From assembly GCF_000621605.1 (NCBI RefSeq), contig NZ_JHXX01000015.1:1-64000 (forward strand): DNA of 64,000 nt, given 5' to 3'. Positions 49,912-59,304 of this stretch are shown here, piece after piece. The position numbers were made by a program, and so were the translations under genes. The first letter of the stretch is position 1. Each line of letters starts with the position of its first letter. The notes beneath the pieces were generated by a model. The model did not search any database. It was given only the letters and a program-made list of their open reading frames with translations, and was not told where the DNA came from. The stretch comes from Butyrivibrio sp. MC2021. Lineage in GTDB: Bacteria; Bacillota; Clostridia; Lachnospirales; Lachnospiraceae.

Positions 49912-51265
49912 TCAAAAACCTCTTAATAAATTCAGGGCATGAGGGATAGTACAGGTGCGCAAATCCCGCAAATACCTTATTTTCCGATCTGTAGCCCCTC
50001 CAGGACTTCCCTGAGGGCTTGGTCAACAGACACTCTTCTCCGTTGTCTGTTGTGTCATAGTAATGAAACTCGTGGCCCTTTATCTCCTGATCTTCTCCCA
50101 GGTAAAACCCATCTTTTGCGCCGGTCATGGTCACATATCCAAAGTGAGAAAGGCGGTCCGTCATATGGCTCTGCCCAGGCAGAGCCCCCGCCATGTCATA
50201 AGTGTTTCCATCGGGATCCGAGAGCTTTTCCTGAAGATACAGAAATCCGCCACATTCCGCCAGAATAGGCATTCCTGCCTTTGCTGCCCTTAGAATATCC
50301 TCTCTCATGGATCTGTTCTCAGAAAGGGCCTTAGCGTGAAGCTCCGGGTAGCCTCCTCCTATAATAAGGTGGGTCACCTCCGGGAGCTTTTTGTCATGAA
50401 TAGGGGAAAAAGGCACAAGCTCAGCCCCCATCAGTTTTAACATATCGAGGTTATCCTCATAGTAGAAACAAAAAGCCTCATCCCTTGCTATCCCAATCCT
50501 ATAGGTTCCATGGGGCTTTTTATCCTCCTTAGGAATATCAAAATCCTTAAGGAGCATTATTTGTTTGGCGGAATTGGCTATTTCAAGGAGCTTATCAAGG
50601 TCCAGGTGCTCCTGAAGTCTATCCGCAACCTTATCAATCATATCACAAAGCTCAGGGATCTCCTCCGGAATTACAAGGCCCAGATGTCTGCTCTCAAGGC
50701 TTATCTCAGGCATCTTCGGCAGCCAGCCGATAACCGGAAGCTTTGTCTCTTCCTCTATTTTCTCCCGAAGGCTCGCTGCGATCATGGGAGAAACATTGTT
50801 AAGGATGACTCCCTGTATAGCCCCATCCCTGTCGTAGTCTGCAAAGCCCTTGATCAGGGGAACCACAGAAAGGCTCATGCCCTTGCAGTTCACCACAAGG
50901 ACCGCGGGAGTCCCTGTACTTGCACAGACATCATAGGAAGAGCCCTCAAAGGAATCCGGCTTTTGTCCGTCAAAAAAGCCCATGACGCCTTCCATTACAC
51001 CGAAATCCCTGCCTTCTGCGCCTCTGCAGAGAGCCTCCTTCATGCCCATACTTCCCATGAGAAACAGATCAAGATTCCTGGAAGGAATCCCCAGCACATT
51101 CCTGTGAAACATGGGGTCTATGTAATCAGGGCCGCACTTAAAAGAGGCGGGATTAAGCCCCTGCCTGTCCAGGATACGAAGAAGAGCGCAGGTTATCAGG
51201 GTCTTGCCGCTGCCACTTCCCGGGGCGCATATCATGATTCTTGGAAAATCCTTAAGCTTTATCAT
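49904..51265 (-). CDS. cbiA: cobyrinate a,c-diamide synthase CbiA
   Basis: A 453-residue amidotransferase. The N-terminal ATP-binding domain begins MICAPGSGSGKT. The C-terminal glutaminase has the nucleophile Cys in ILAECGGFLYLQE (about residue 330). It amidates the a and c side chains using glutamine. It overlaps the fused upstream gene by 14 bases. Confidence 0.92.
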   Translation of the reverse strand: MIKLKDFPRIMICAPGSGSGKTLITCALLRILDRQGLNPASFKCGPDYIDPMFHRNVLGIPSRNLDLFLMGSMGMKEALCRGAEGRDFGVMEGVMGFFDGQKPDSFEGSSYDVCASTGTPAVLVVNCKGMSLSVVPLIKGFADYDRDGAIQGVILNNVSPMIAASLREKIEEETKLPVIGWLPKMPEISLESRHLGLVIPEEIPELCDMIDKVADRLQEHLDLDKLLEIANSAKQIMLLKDFDIPKEDKKPHGTYRIGIARDEAFCFYYEDNLDMLKLMGAELVPFSPIHDKKLPEVTHLIIGGGYPELHAKALSENRSMREDILRAAKAGMPILAECGGFLYLQEKLSDPDGNTYDMAGALPGQSHMTDRLSHFGYVTMTGAKDGFYLGEDQEIKGHEFHYYDTTDNGEECLLTKPSGKSWRGYRSENKVFAGFAHLYYPSCPEFIKRFLNA

Positions 51266-53258
51266 CCACAGCCCCTCTCTGAAGCGTGATTATATACACA
51301 GGATTCAGGGCATCCGCCAGATGGTATCTGCCCACCTTTCTGTATCTGCTGGCAAAAATCTGTACAATGTCAGGTTCTATATCAGGATATGCCTTGGTGC
51401 AGTCCATAACCTCCGCAAAGGTCTCCGCAGTCACAGCATTTATCACTATCCTTGCATCCTTATTCTTAGCAAAAACAGTATCCAGGATATCCTTCATATT
51501 TCCGCCGCTCCCACCGATAAATACGTGGCTGGGGGCAGGAAGATCAAGGGCCTCCGGAGCTTTTCCGTGAATGATCTCCATATTTACAGCCTTGAACTTA
51601 TCCTTGTTCTGCTGTAAAAGAGCTAAGGCCTCATCATCCTTTTCAATGGCATAAACCTGGATATCCGGGGCCAGAAGCGCTGCCTCCAGTGAAATGGAGC
51701 CGGTTCCTGCGCCGATATCGTAAAAGACCGCATTCCTGCCAAGAGCCAGCTTTCTCATGGAAAGTGCCCTTATTTCCTCTTTGGTCATGGGAGTCTTGCC
51801 GCGAATTATCTCATCATCGGAAAGTCCCCTAACAAAGGGCACGGAAGCTGCCCTGTTATTACTGATATAGATCAGACTCTTACCTCTTATAAGGTCTATT
51901 GCCCCTGAATCTGCAGTGATATCCAAAATCTGCTCCTCGGAAGTTCCAAGATCGCAGCCAACCTTAACAGAATCAGCAATTTCCAAGGCTTCCCGGCAGA
52001 TCTCCCCGGCGTGTTCCGGGGTGGAGGGAAGGATTATCAGCTCCCTGCTGTTTTCCATATGCCAGGTTACATTACAGTTTCTGCCATGGGCGCTGACAAC
52101 AGAAATATTCTCCAGTGACAGTCCAAGTCTTTCTGCAAAAATAGTGACAGAAGAAATCCCGGGGATTTTCTTTACCTGATAGCCCAATTTGCTGAAATAT
52201 TCAAAGGCGCCTTTTGCCCCGCTGCAAAGACTGATATCCCCTGAAAAAAGTACCAGGGGATGATTAATTTCACTATTTTTCTCCAGATATTTATTAATTT
52301 CCTCACCCTTATATTCGGGAATTTTAGGAATATTTATACCCTCAAGATTCTTAAGCACCGCCTGGGCTCCAAAGATAACATCTGCTATCTCGAGCTCTTT
52401 AATCAATTCCCTGGTAAAATATTTTTCTCCTCCGGGGCCCATCCCCGCCAGAGTAATTTCTTTTTTTATTTTTATTTCTTTTCCTGTATTTTCTGAAAGG
52501 ATTTTCAAAATATCCTTAAGGCTGTAACCCTCGGAGGCTTCACTTTTATTCTCGGGATTTTTAAGGACAACGGCCTTAACTCCGCATTCCATGGCAGCCT
52601 GAAGTTTATCGTCAAGTCCGCCGGTTCTGCCGCTCTCCTTGGTCAGGATGGCCGTGGCATGAAGCTCTTTTATGGTGGCGACGTTCATCTGCCTGGAAAA
52701 AGGCCCCTGCATGGCGATTATCTGCTTACCTGACAAACCTGCCATCTCACACTTGACAATGCTGTCGGTGTTTGGCAGAACCCTCACAAAAAGCCTTGTT
52801 TTATCAGAAAAACTGTCCGCAATCTCCTGCAGATCCTTGCTTCCCGTAAGAAGAAGGATATTTCCCTCTGTGTCAGAGAGCTCTTTTATCGCTTCCTTAA
52901 GAGTATCCACATAGATAATGCCCTCTTGACCGGAAAGTTCCTTTCCTGTATCCCTTTTTAGGCGTAAATACTGCACTCCGGTAGCTTCACAGGCTCCTCG
53001 AAGCTCCGCAGAAACCGCTGTAGCAAAGGGATGTGTGGCGTCGACCACAATGGTAAATGCCCCTTCTGTGATGACTTTTTCTATCTCAGAGGCGCTTTTT
53101 CTTCCCACAAGAAGGTTATCCTCGCCCTTTTCCCGAAGGATCTCGCCGCCATATTCAGTTGCCACACTGACTTCGTGGGGAATGTCATACTCCCTGAGGT
53201 AATCCGACAGTATCCTTCCCTCTGTAGTTCCGCCAAATAGTAGTACCTTACACTTCAC
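51252..53258 (-). CDS. CobK-CbiE-CbiT fusion
   Basis: A 668-residue triple fusion. Residues 1-250: precorrin-6A reductase (KVLLFGGTTEGRILSDYL, VDATHPFA). Residues about 262-460: CbiE methyltransferase for C5 (LAGMGPGGEKYFTRELI, PGISSVTIFAERLG). Residues about 480-660: CbiT methyltransferase/decarboxylase (FYDIGAGTGSISLEAAL, IGGSGGNMKDIL). The GTG at 53258 is chosen: GAGAGG lies eight bases upstream and it overlaps the cbiH stop by 11 bases. Confidence 0.9.
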   Translation of the reverse strand: MKCKVLLFGGTTEGRILSDYLREYDIPHEVSVATEYGGEILREKGEDNLLVGRKSASEIEKVITEGAFTIVVDATHPFATAVSAELRGACEATGVQYLRLKRDTGKELSGQEGIIYVDTLKEAIKELSDTEGNILLLTGSKDLQEIADSFSDKTRLFVRVLPNTDSIVKCEMAGLSGKQIIAMQGPFSRQMNVATIKELHATAILTKESGRTGGLDDKLQAAMECGVKAVVLKNPENKSEASEGYSLKDILKILSENTGKEIKIKKEITLAGMGPGGEKYFTRELIKELEIADVIFGAQAVLKNLEGINIPKIPEYKGEEINKYLEKNSEINHPLVLFSGDISLCSGAKGAFEYFSKLGYQVKKIPGISSVTIFAERLGLSLENISVVSAHGRNCNVTWHMENSRELIILPSTPEHAGEICREALEIADSVKVGCDLGTSEEQILDITADSGAIDLIRGKSLIYISNNRAASVPFVRGLSDDEIIRGKTPMTKEEIRALSMRKLALGRNAVFYDIGAGTGSISLEAALLAPDIQVYAIEKDDEALALLQQNKDKFKAVNMEIIHGKAPEALDLPAPSHVFIGGSGGNMKDILDTVFAKNKDARIVINAVTAETFAEVMDCTKAYPDIEPDIVQIFASRYRKVGRYHLADALNPVYIITLQRGAVDDKA

Positions 53259-53988
53259 TTTTATATCCTCTCGGGGTGACCATGATATCACCTAAATTTT
53301 CTGTGGCTGAATTGCCGATAAATACAGTGCAGAACATATCAGCCTCAGTGGTCTTAAGCTCTGAAAGAGTCATAACCTGGCTGCTTCCTCCTGCTCTTCC
53401 GATGTTTCTTACGATTCCGCAGACCCTCTCCGGTGGCAGAGTCTCCAGCAGCACATCGCAGGCATGGGCAAGATATCCGCTTCTTGACTTGCTCTCCGGG
53501 TTATAGATAACTATCGCCATATCCGCCATGGCCGCTGCCCGAAGTCTTTTTTCTATGAGTTCCATGGGTGTCAGCCTGTCGCTGAGGCTTATAAGGCAAA
53601 AATCGTGAATAAGGGGTGCCCCAAGTATGGCAGCTCCGGAAAGGGCCGCAGTAACACCGGGAACCACTTCGATATCCACCTCAGGAAAATCCTGTCCCAT
53701 TTTGCAGGCAAGGCCCGACATACCGTAAACTCCCGCATCTCCGGAGCAGATAAGAGCAACATCACAGCCCTGATCAGCTCTCTCAAGAGCCATCTGTACT
53801 CTTTTTTCCTCCCCCATCATGGGAGTGCTGATATACTCTTTGTCCGGAAAGCGAGGCTTCACCAGATCGCAGTACACCGTATATCCACAGATAACATCGC
53901 ACTCTGTCAGCACTCTTATGGCCCTCAGAGTCATGTCCTCCTTACAGCCAGGTCCTATTCCAACTACCCACAGTTTTTTCTTTTTCAT
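53248..53988 (-). CDS. cbiH: precorrin-3B C17-methyltransferase CbiH
   Basis: A 246-residue SAM tetrapyrrole methylase (VVGIGPGCKEDMTLRA, ICSGDAGVYGMSGLA, YNPESKSR). It methylates C17 and contracts the ring. CbiG follows the usual partnership with CbiH and is encoded directly upstream. AAGGGA precedes the ATG. Confidence 0.92.
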   Translation of the reverse strand: MKKKKLWVVGIGPGCKEDMTLRAIRVLTECDVICGYTVYCDLVKPRFPDKEYISTPMMGEEKRVQMALERADQGCDVALICSGDAGVYGMSGLACKMGQDFPEVDIEVVPGVTAALSGAAILGAPLIHDFCLISLSDRLTPMELIEKRLRAAAMADMAIVIYNPESKSRSGYLAHACDVLLETLPPERVCGIVRNIGRAGGSSQVMTLSELKTTEADMFCTVFIGNSATENLGDIMVTPRGYKSEV

Positions 53989-54000
53989 ACAAATTCCCTT

Positions 54001-54930
54001 TTAATTATTTATTATTACGTCCGTCATACCGATGGCCAGGGTCATTCCGTCCTTCGCAGTCTTTTTAAGCACTATTTTTTTGCAGCCGTAGGCCGCCACG
54101 GCCCTCTCACAGACGTTGTCGGCGCCGGTGGCTTCCAGCACCCGATCGGAATGTTCAAAATCACCTTCCTGCTCCATAAGAACTTCTGGAGAATAGGTGA
54201 TAAAAGGTATCTTCAGCTGCTCGGAGAGCCTGATAAGTCCCTCTTCATCCTTCTTTTTATCTATTGAGACCAGAGCCTTCAGGGATCTTATATCTATGCC
54301 CTCCTCAGAGAGCTTCTCTGTAAGAAAACCATAGAGCTCATCAAAGCTCTTTCCCCTTCGGCATCCCATTCCTATCACCGTACATTTCGGAATCAGGGAA
54401 AAACCGTCAATCTGCTTATTTCTCGGGGATACCACAAATTCTGCCTCCTCTCCTGCAAGAATTCTTGCAGAAAATTCTTTGGCCCTTTTCATGTCGTTTA
54501 TTCCAAGATTATTCTTTGTCGCAAAGACGTCCACGGCAAATTCGCCATTGACATCAGTAGCTGTGGTGATAACCGGTGTGGCGCCTATGATCTGCGACAG
54601 TTCCTTTGCTGCCTCCACTGCCCCTCCGATGTGCCCGGATAGAAGCGGAATTACAAAGCTTCCCTTCTCATCTATGGCCAGCACTCCGGGATCCGTGGTC
54701 TTATCCTTGCAAAAAGGCGCTATGGCCCTCACCGCAATACCTGTGGCACCGATAAAGACCAGCATATTTCCCTGGAGGAAATTCTCTCTGGTCCAGTCAG
54801 ATAGACTGTCTGCCTTCTCTGACTCCATAGCTTCGCCTCCGGACAGTGCCTCAGCAAGCCGCAGCATCAGCTCCCTGCCGCCCTTGGTAAAGCATATAAA
54901 TTTGTATTTTCCGACTTGATTTTTATCCAT
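54001..54930 (-). CDS. cbiG: cobalt-precorrin-5A hydrolase CbiG
   Basis: A 309-residue CbiG: the N-terminal and middle parts open the acetaldehyde-releasing lactone (FIGATGIAVRAIAPFCKDKTTDPGV, PLLSGHIGGA) and the C-terminal part has VIGMGCRRGKSFDELYG. No clear ribosome site precedes the ATG at 54930, so translation may depend on the upstream gene 35 bases away. Confidence 0.9.
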   Translation of the reverse strand: MDKNQVGKYKFICFTKGGRELMLRLAEALSGGEAMESEKADSLSDWTRENFLQGNMLVFIGATGIAVRAIAPFCKDKTTDPGVLAIDEKGSFVIPLLSGHIGGAVEAAKELSQIIGATPVITTATDVNGEFAVDVFATKNNLGINDMKRAKEFSARILAGEEAEFVVSPRNKQIDGFSLIPKCTVIGMGCRRGKSFDELYGFLTEKLSEEGIDIRSLKALVSIDKKKDEEGLIRLSEQLKIPFITYSPEVLMEQEGDFEHSDRVLEATGADNVCERAVAAYGCKKIVLKKTAKDGMTLAIGMTDVIINN

Positions 54931-54964
54931 TTAATTATCCATATAAAAAATACTATTATTATTT

Positions 54965-55717
54965 TTAAAAAGATATCAGCTGCTTTTTTACTTTCTCGTA
55001 CATAGCGTCGGAAAGGCCGTAAAGAGGCTGTATCACACCGCTTTTTATTATTTCTGAAGGCTTCTGACACAGGGTATTTCCGTCCTCTTTTACAAGAAGA
55101 CATCTGTCTGATATTTCCAATGCCAGTTCCAGCTCATGGAGGGACATTATTATGGTGACGCCCTGCTCTGAAAGTCCCTTTATTACCTCCATAAGCTCCA
55201 GTCTGTGCTTAATATCCAGGTATGAGGTGGGTTCATCCATAATGAGATACTCCGGTTCCTGACAGATGGCTCTGGCTATCAGGGTCCTCTGCTTCTGCCC
55301 ATCGCTCATGGCAAGGAAAGGTGTATCCATAAGCTCAGTAATTGACATCAGTTCACAGGCTTTTTTTGCTGCCGCATAGTCATTATCCTTGAAAAACCCG
55401 AAACCATCGCTGTAGGGAAGTCTTCCCGACAGCACCACGTCAAAGGCGCTCATGTGCTCAGGCTTAACCCTGTCTGTATTGACAATTGCCATCTTTTTGG
55501 AGAGTTTCTTAAGGGAGATGTTCTTAATCTCCTGTTCCTCCAGATAAACCGCACCGCCTATTGGTTTAAGCTCTCCGGAGATACTCCGAAGCAGCGTGGA
55601 TTTTCCGCCACCGTTAGGACCTATAAGGGAAATGATCTCTCCCTTTCTTGTCTCCAGAGTTACGCCGTTTACTACTATTTTTTTATGATATCCGGCCTTC
55701 AGCTCACTGATCTTCAT
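54965..55717 (-). CDS. cobalamin/iron-siderophore-type ABC ATPase (BtuD-like)
   Basis: A 250-residue FecE/BtuD-family ATPase: Walker A GPNGGGKST, signature MSDGQKQRT, Walker B LIMDEPTSYLD, switch SLHE. AGGAGGC lies before the ATG and it overlaps the permease gene by 14 bases. Operon position suggests corrinoid or cobalt-tetrapyrrole uptake. Confidence 0.87.
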   Translation of the reverse strand: MKISELKAGYHKKIVVNGVTLETRKGEIISLIGPNGGGKSTLLRSISGELKPIGGAVYLEEQEIKNISLKKLSKKMAIVNTDRVKPEHMSAFDVVLSGRLPYSDGFGFFKDNDYAAAKKACELMSITELMDTPFLAMSDGQKQRTLIARAICQEPEYLIMDEPTSYLDIKHRLELMEVIKGLSEQGVTIIMSLHELELALEISDRCLLVKEDGNTLCQKPSEIIKSGVIQPLYGLSDAMYEKVKKQLISF

Positions 55718-56732
55718 GTCTGCTATGCCTCCTGATTATCATAAATATTACTATTGGTGCTCCGAAAAGTGAGGTAACCGCCGATACATTCAGTTCCGTA
55801 GGGGCAAAAAGCATCCTTGCCAGAAGGTCGCTTATAAGACAGAATATGGCTCCCGCCAGGAATGAAGCGGGAATCAGCACTATAGGCTTGGAGGATTTCA
55901 GGGATTCCCTCATAAGGAAGGGCACCGCGATTCCTATAAAGGACACCGGTCCCGCAAAAGCAGTAACACAGGCAGCCAAAAGACTTGAGAGCAGTATTAT
56001 CAGCACTCTGCAGAGCTTAACATTAACCCCCACGCTCCTGGCGTAGGATTCACCGAGCCTGAAGGCATCCAGGCTCTTGGACAGGATCATCACCGCCACC
56101 ATAGCCAGAGATACCGTAACCACGCAGTACAGCGCTCCCTCGATATTCGCCCCGGAAAAGCTTCCCTGGGACCAGCTGTGGAGGTTAACAATATCCGAAT
56201 CATCGGCAAAAGCGATGAGAAAATCCGTTATGGCGCTGCAGATGTAGCCTATCATTATTCCCGCAGCCAGCAGAGCCGCCATGTTTTTCACACTCCTTGA
56301 TATAAGGATGATAAAACTCGTGGCTATAAGGGCTCCCACGTAGGCCACCATAATCAGCTTATATCCCTTGGCATAAACACGGCTTCCAGCCACAAATATC
56401 AGAAGCAGAGCCACCATCATCTTCGCCCCGGAGGATACGCCCAGAATATAGGGGCCTGCAATGGGGTTTGAAAAATAAGTCTGAAGCAGAAATCCGGACA
56501 CGGCAAGAGCGCCTCCAAGGACAAAGGCCATAATGGTCCTGGGAAGCCTGATATTCATGATAATATTTCTCTTTTTCTCATCACCGCCTGCACCTGTAAG
56601 TATCTCCGCAAAGGTCCTTAAATCTATCTTCACGTTGCCCACCAGCAAATTAAGAAGTACTGCTGCCAAAAGAAGGGCAATAAGAATCAGGAATACCCAC
56701 AGTATGCGGCTTTTCTGCTTATGCATCCGCAT
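55704..56732 (-). CDS. FecCD-family permease (BtuC-like)
   Basis: A 342-residue permease with about nine helices (IRLPRTIMAFVLGGALAVSG, GPVSFIGIAVPFLMR) of the BtuC/FecCD family. The ATG at 56732 is preferred (AAGGAA five bases upstream, 14-base overlap with cbiF); 56726 is also possible. Earlier in-frame starts lie deep inside cbiF and are rejected. Confidence 0.88.
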   Translation of the reverse strand: MRMHKQKSRILWVFLILIALLLAAVLLNLLVGNVKIDLRTFAEILTGAGGDEKKRNIIMNIRLPRTIMAFVLGGALAVSGFLLQTYFSNPIAGPYILGVSSGAKMMVALLLIFVAGSRVYAKGYKLIMVAYVGALIATSFIILISRSVKNMAALLAAGIMIGYICSAITDFLIAFADDSDIVNLHSWSQGSFSGANIEGALYCVVTVSLAMVAVMILSKSLDAFRLGESYARSVGVNVKLCRVLIILLSSLLAACVTAFAGPVSFIGIAVPFLMRESLKSSKPIVLIPASFLAGAIFCLISDLLARMLFAPTELNVSAVTSLFGAPIVIFMIIRRHSRHEDQ

Positions 56733-57486
56733 TCTTTCCTTTGCGATATTCGGTGGTAAATCCGGGATCATAGAGCTTGGACATCTCATAACCGGTCTGA
56801 GCCACGGCTCTTCCAACTATAATAAGGGCTGTCTTGGTTATGCCCTCTTCCTTTGCCTTCTCAGGAAGGTCCTTAAGCGAGCAGATAACCTTCTTTTCAT
56901 CGGGCCAGGTGGCCTTGTAAACAATGGCGCAGGGAATGTCCTCCGAAACTCCTGAGTCTATCAGCCTTTTTGAAAGCCTCTCCGTATCCCCTGCAGACAG
57001 GAAAAACACCATGGTGGCACCGTGGGCTGCCAGGGCCTCCACAGACTCCTTTTCCGGAACCTTGGTCCTTCCCTCCATTCTTGTTATGATGACGCTCTGG
57101 GTTATGCCCGGAAGGGTATACTCCATATTAAGAGCTGCTGCCGCTCCGCAAAAGGAGCTGACTCCGGGAGTTACGTCAAAGGCTATGCCCTGGGCCTCCA
57201 GAATATCCATCTGCTCCCGGATAGCCCCGTAAATACTGGGATCTCCGGTGTGGAGCCTAACGGTCATAAGGCCATTTTTCTCCGCAGCCCTGATTATCTC
57301 TATGACTTCGTCTATATTGAGCCTGCTGCTGTCATGTATCTCGCAGCCTGCTTTCGCATAATCGAGGAGCCCGGGATTTACCAGGGATCCCGCGTAGATT
57401 ATGACATCCGCCTGCTCTATCAGTTCTTTTCCTCTTAAGGTTATAAGGTCCTTGGCCCCGGGGCCCGCTCCCACAAAATGTACCAT
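56719..57486 (-). CDS. cbiF: precorrin-4 C11-methyltransferase CbiF
   Basis: A 255-residue SAM tetrapyrrole methylase: VHFVGAGPGAKDLITLRG, RLHTGDPSIYGAIREQ, PGVSSFCGAAAAL. It methylates C11. AAGGAAG precedes the ATG and the cbiD stop is three bases upstream. Confidence 0.93.
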   Translation of the reverse strand: MVHFVGAGPGAKDLITLRGKELIEQADVIIYAGSLVNPGLLDYAKAGCEIHDSSRLNIDEVIEIIRAAEKNGLMTVRLHTGDPSIYGAIREQMDILEAQGIAFDVTPGVSSFCGAAAALNMEYTLPGITQSVIITRMEGRTKVPEKESVEALAAHGATMVFFLSAGDTERLSKRLIDSGVSEDIPCAIVYKATWPDEKKVICSLKDLPEKAKEEGITKTALIIVGRAVAQTGYEMSKLYDPGFTTEYRKGKNADA

Positions 57487-57488
57487 TT

Positions 57489-58643
57489 TTACACTTCCTT
57501 TATCCAGCTGTGAGCCTTGTCCGTGGACACCAGCTCTGTGTTTTCATTGGAAAAAACTATTACTTCCGCCTTCAGGGCGTCTTCGGACCATTTTTCCAGG
57601 TAATCCCTGATATTGTCCGCCATTTTCTTAAATACTGCGCTTCCCCTGCCGGTTTCATTTATTATTCCTACCGCCTCATCAGTCATGACGCAGTTCATTA
57701 TCCTGTCTTTTACGGATAAAAAAACTTCCCTTTCCATGCACTCCTCTGACAGCTTTGTGAGAATCTCCATCCTGTGGTCACCGTACATGGAGTGGGTGTT
57801 CTTAATGCCCCCTGCCACCTTTACCAGCTTGCCGATATGCCCTGCAAAAAGGATCCTGGAAAAGCCTTCCTCTGCGGCGATCCTGATGGTGTCATAGATA
57901 AAATTGGAACTCATCACCGCAAGGCTCTCATCTATGCCGTATACCTCATGAAGAAAGGTCATACCATAGTTGCCGGGAGCTGCCAGCAGCATGTCCCTTC
58001 CCTCGGCCTTCCTTACTCTTATCTCAGTGCGAATAGTATCAAGAAGAGCCGCATCGCTCATGGGTTCAACGATTCCGGTGGTCCCAAGAATAGATATTCC
58101 TCCCATGATTCCAAGCTTGGGATTGAAGGTCTTTAGGGCCAGTTCCTGACCTCCGGGAACACTGATGGTGACCTTCACGCCCCTGTCTGAAAGCCCGTAT
58201 TCCTCAAGGACTTCAGTAACGCACTGACTTATCATTTTCCTGGGAACTGAATTAATTGCGGCTTCTCCCACGGGCTGGTCCATTCCGGGCTTGGTGACTC
58301 TTCCAACGCCCTCTCCCCCGTCTATGACGATTCCGGGCTCCTGGGTAAACTCCACTGTGGCCATTATCCTGGATCCGCTAGTGACATCGGGATCGTCACC
58401 GCCGTCTTTGATCACGGCGCAGGTTACACTGTCGCCCTCTTTTTTTCTTTCGATATCCATGATCTCAGCATTATAGGCTATCCCCTTGGGGGGCATAATG
58501 CTGACATTATGAATATCGCTGCCTGTGATCAGCATGATAAGCGCAGCTTTAGCGGCAGCCGCAGAGCAGCTCCCGGTGGTAAAACCGCATCTTAACTTCT
58601 TTTCGCCCTTAACAATAAAAACCCCTTCAGAATTTACTTCCAT
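57489..58643 (-). CDS. cbiD: cobalt-precorrin-5B C1-methyltransferase CbiD
   Basis: A 384-residue CbiD with the N-terminal LRCGFTTGSCSAAAAKAA signature, DGGDDPDVT and LFAGHIGKLVKVAGGIKNTHS. It methylates C1 in the anaerobic route. AGGATGG lies before the ATG. Confidence 0.94.
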   Translation of the reverse strand: MEVNSEGVFIVKGEKKLRCGFTTGSCSAAAAKAALIMLITGSDIHNVSIMPPKGIAYNAEIMDIERKKEGDSVTCAVIKDGGDDPDVTSGSRIMATVEFTQEPGIVIDGGEGVGRVTKPGMDQPVGEAAINSVPRKMISQCVTEVLEEYGLSDRGVKVTISVPGGQELALKTFNPKLGIMGGISILGTTGIVEPMSDAALLDTIRTEIRVRKAEGRDMLLAAPGNYGMTFLHEVYGIDESLAVMSSNFIYDTIRIAAEEGFSRILFAGHIGKLVKVAGGIKNTHSMYGDHRMEILTKLSEECMEREVFLSVKDRIMNCVMTDEAVGIINETGRGSAVFKKMADNIRDYLEKWSEDALKAEVIVFSNENTELVSTDKAHSWIKEV

Positions 58644-58652
58644 AAAACCATC

Positions 58653-59288
58653 CTAGCGATCCGTAAGGCCATAAAGAATGGAGTTACAAATAGCAGCTGC
58701 TATTGTACTTCCGCCCTTCCTGCCTCGGTTTACGATATATGGAACATCACTTTCTATAATTAATTCCTTGGCCTCCACCACATTTACAAAGCCCACCGGA
58801 ACTCCGATTATAAGCCTTGGCTTAAGGCTGCCCTCATCCATCAGCTCTTTTATCCTCATCAGCGCCGTAGGGGCATTTCCAATGGCAAAAATAATGGGAA
58901 CATCGAGCTTTGCGGCCTTCTCCATGCTGACAATAGCCCTGGTGACTTCCCTTTCCTTAGCCTCTTTCGCCACATCCTCATCCGCCATAAAGCAGTGGAC
59001 CTCTCCGCCGAATTTGGCCAGGGTCTTCTTATTTATCCCGGAAAGGGCCATATTGGTGTCTGTAACGATGTGGGCCCCATCCATTATGGCCTCTCTGGCC
59101 TTCTGAACAGCCCCTTCAGAGAAAATCATGGTATCGGCATATTCGAAGTCAGCGGTGGTATGGATGACCCTCATCACAGTGGGAAGCTTGTCCTCATCTA
59201 TGGTCTTTCCCAGCTGCTCCAGCTCCTGTCCTATTATTCTAAAGCTCTCCTTCTCTATCTCAGAGGGCTTGATATGTTCCAAATTCAT
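58653..59288 (-). CDS. cbiC: cobalt-precorrin-8 methylmutase CbiC
   Basis: A 211-residue methylmutase (RVIHTTADFEYADTMIFS, VPVGFVNVVEAKE, NRGRKGGSTIAAA). The catalytic His is in IHTTADFE. It moves the methyl group from C11 to C12 to give cobyrinic acid. GAGGAAAG precedes the ATG. Confidence 0.93.
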   Translation of the reverse strand: MNLEHIKPSEIEKESFRIIGQELEQLGKTIDEDKLPTVMRVIHTTADFEYADTMIFSEGAVQKAREAIMDGAHIVTDTNMALSGINKKTLAKFGGEVHCFMADEDVAKEAKEREVTRAIVSMEKAAKLDVPIIFAIGNAPTALMRIKELMDEGSLKPRLIIGVPVGFVNVVEAKELIIESDVPYIVNRGRKGGSTIAAAICNSILYGLTDR

Positions 59289-59304
59289 GTTCTTTCCTCA
59301 AATC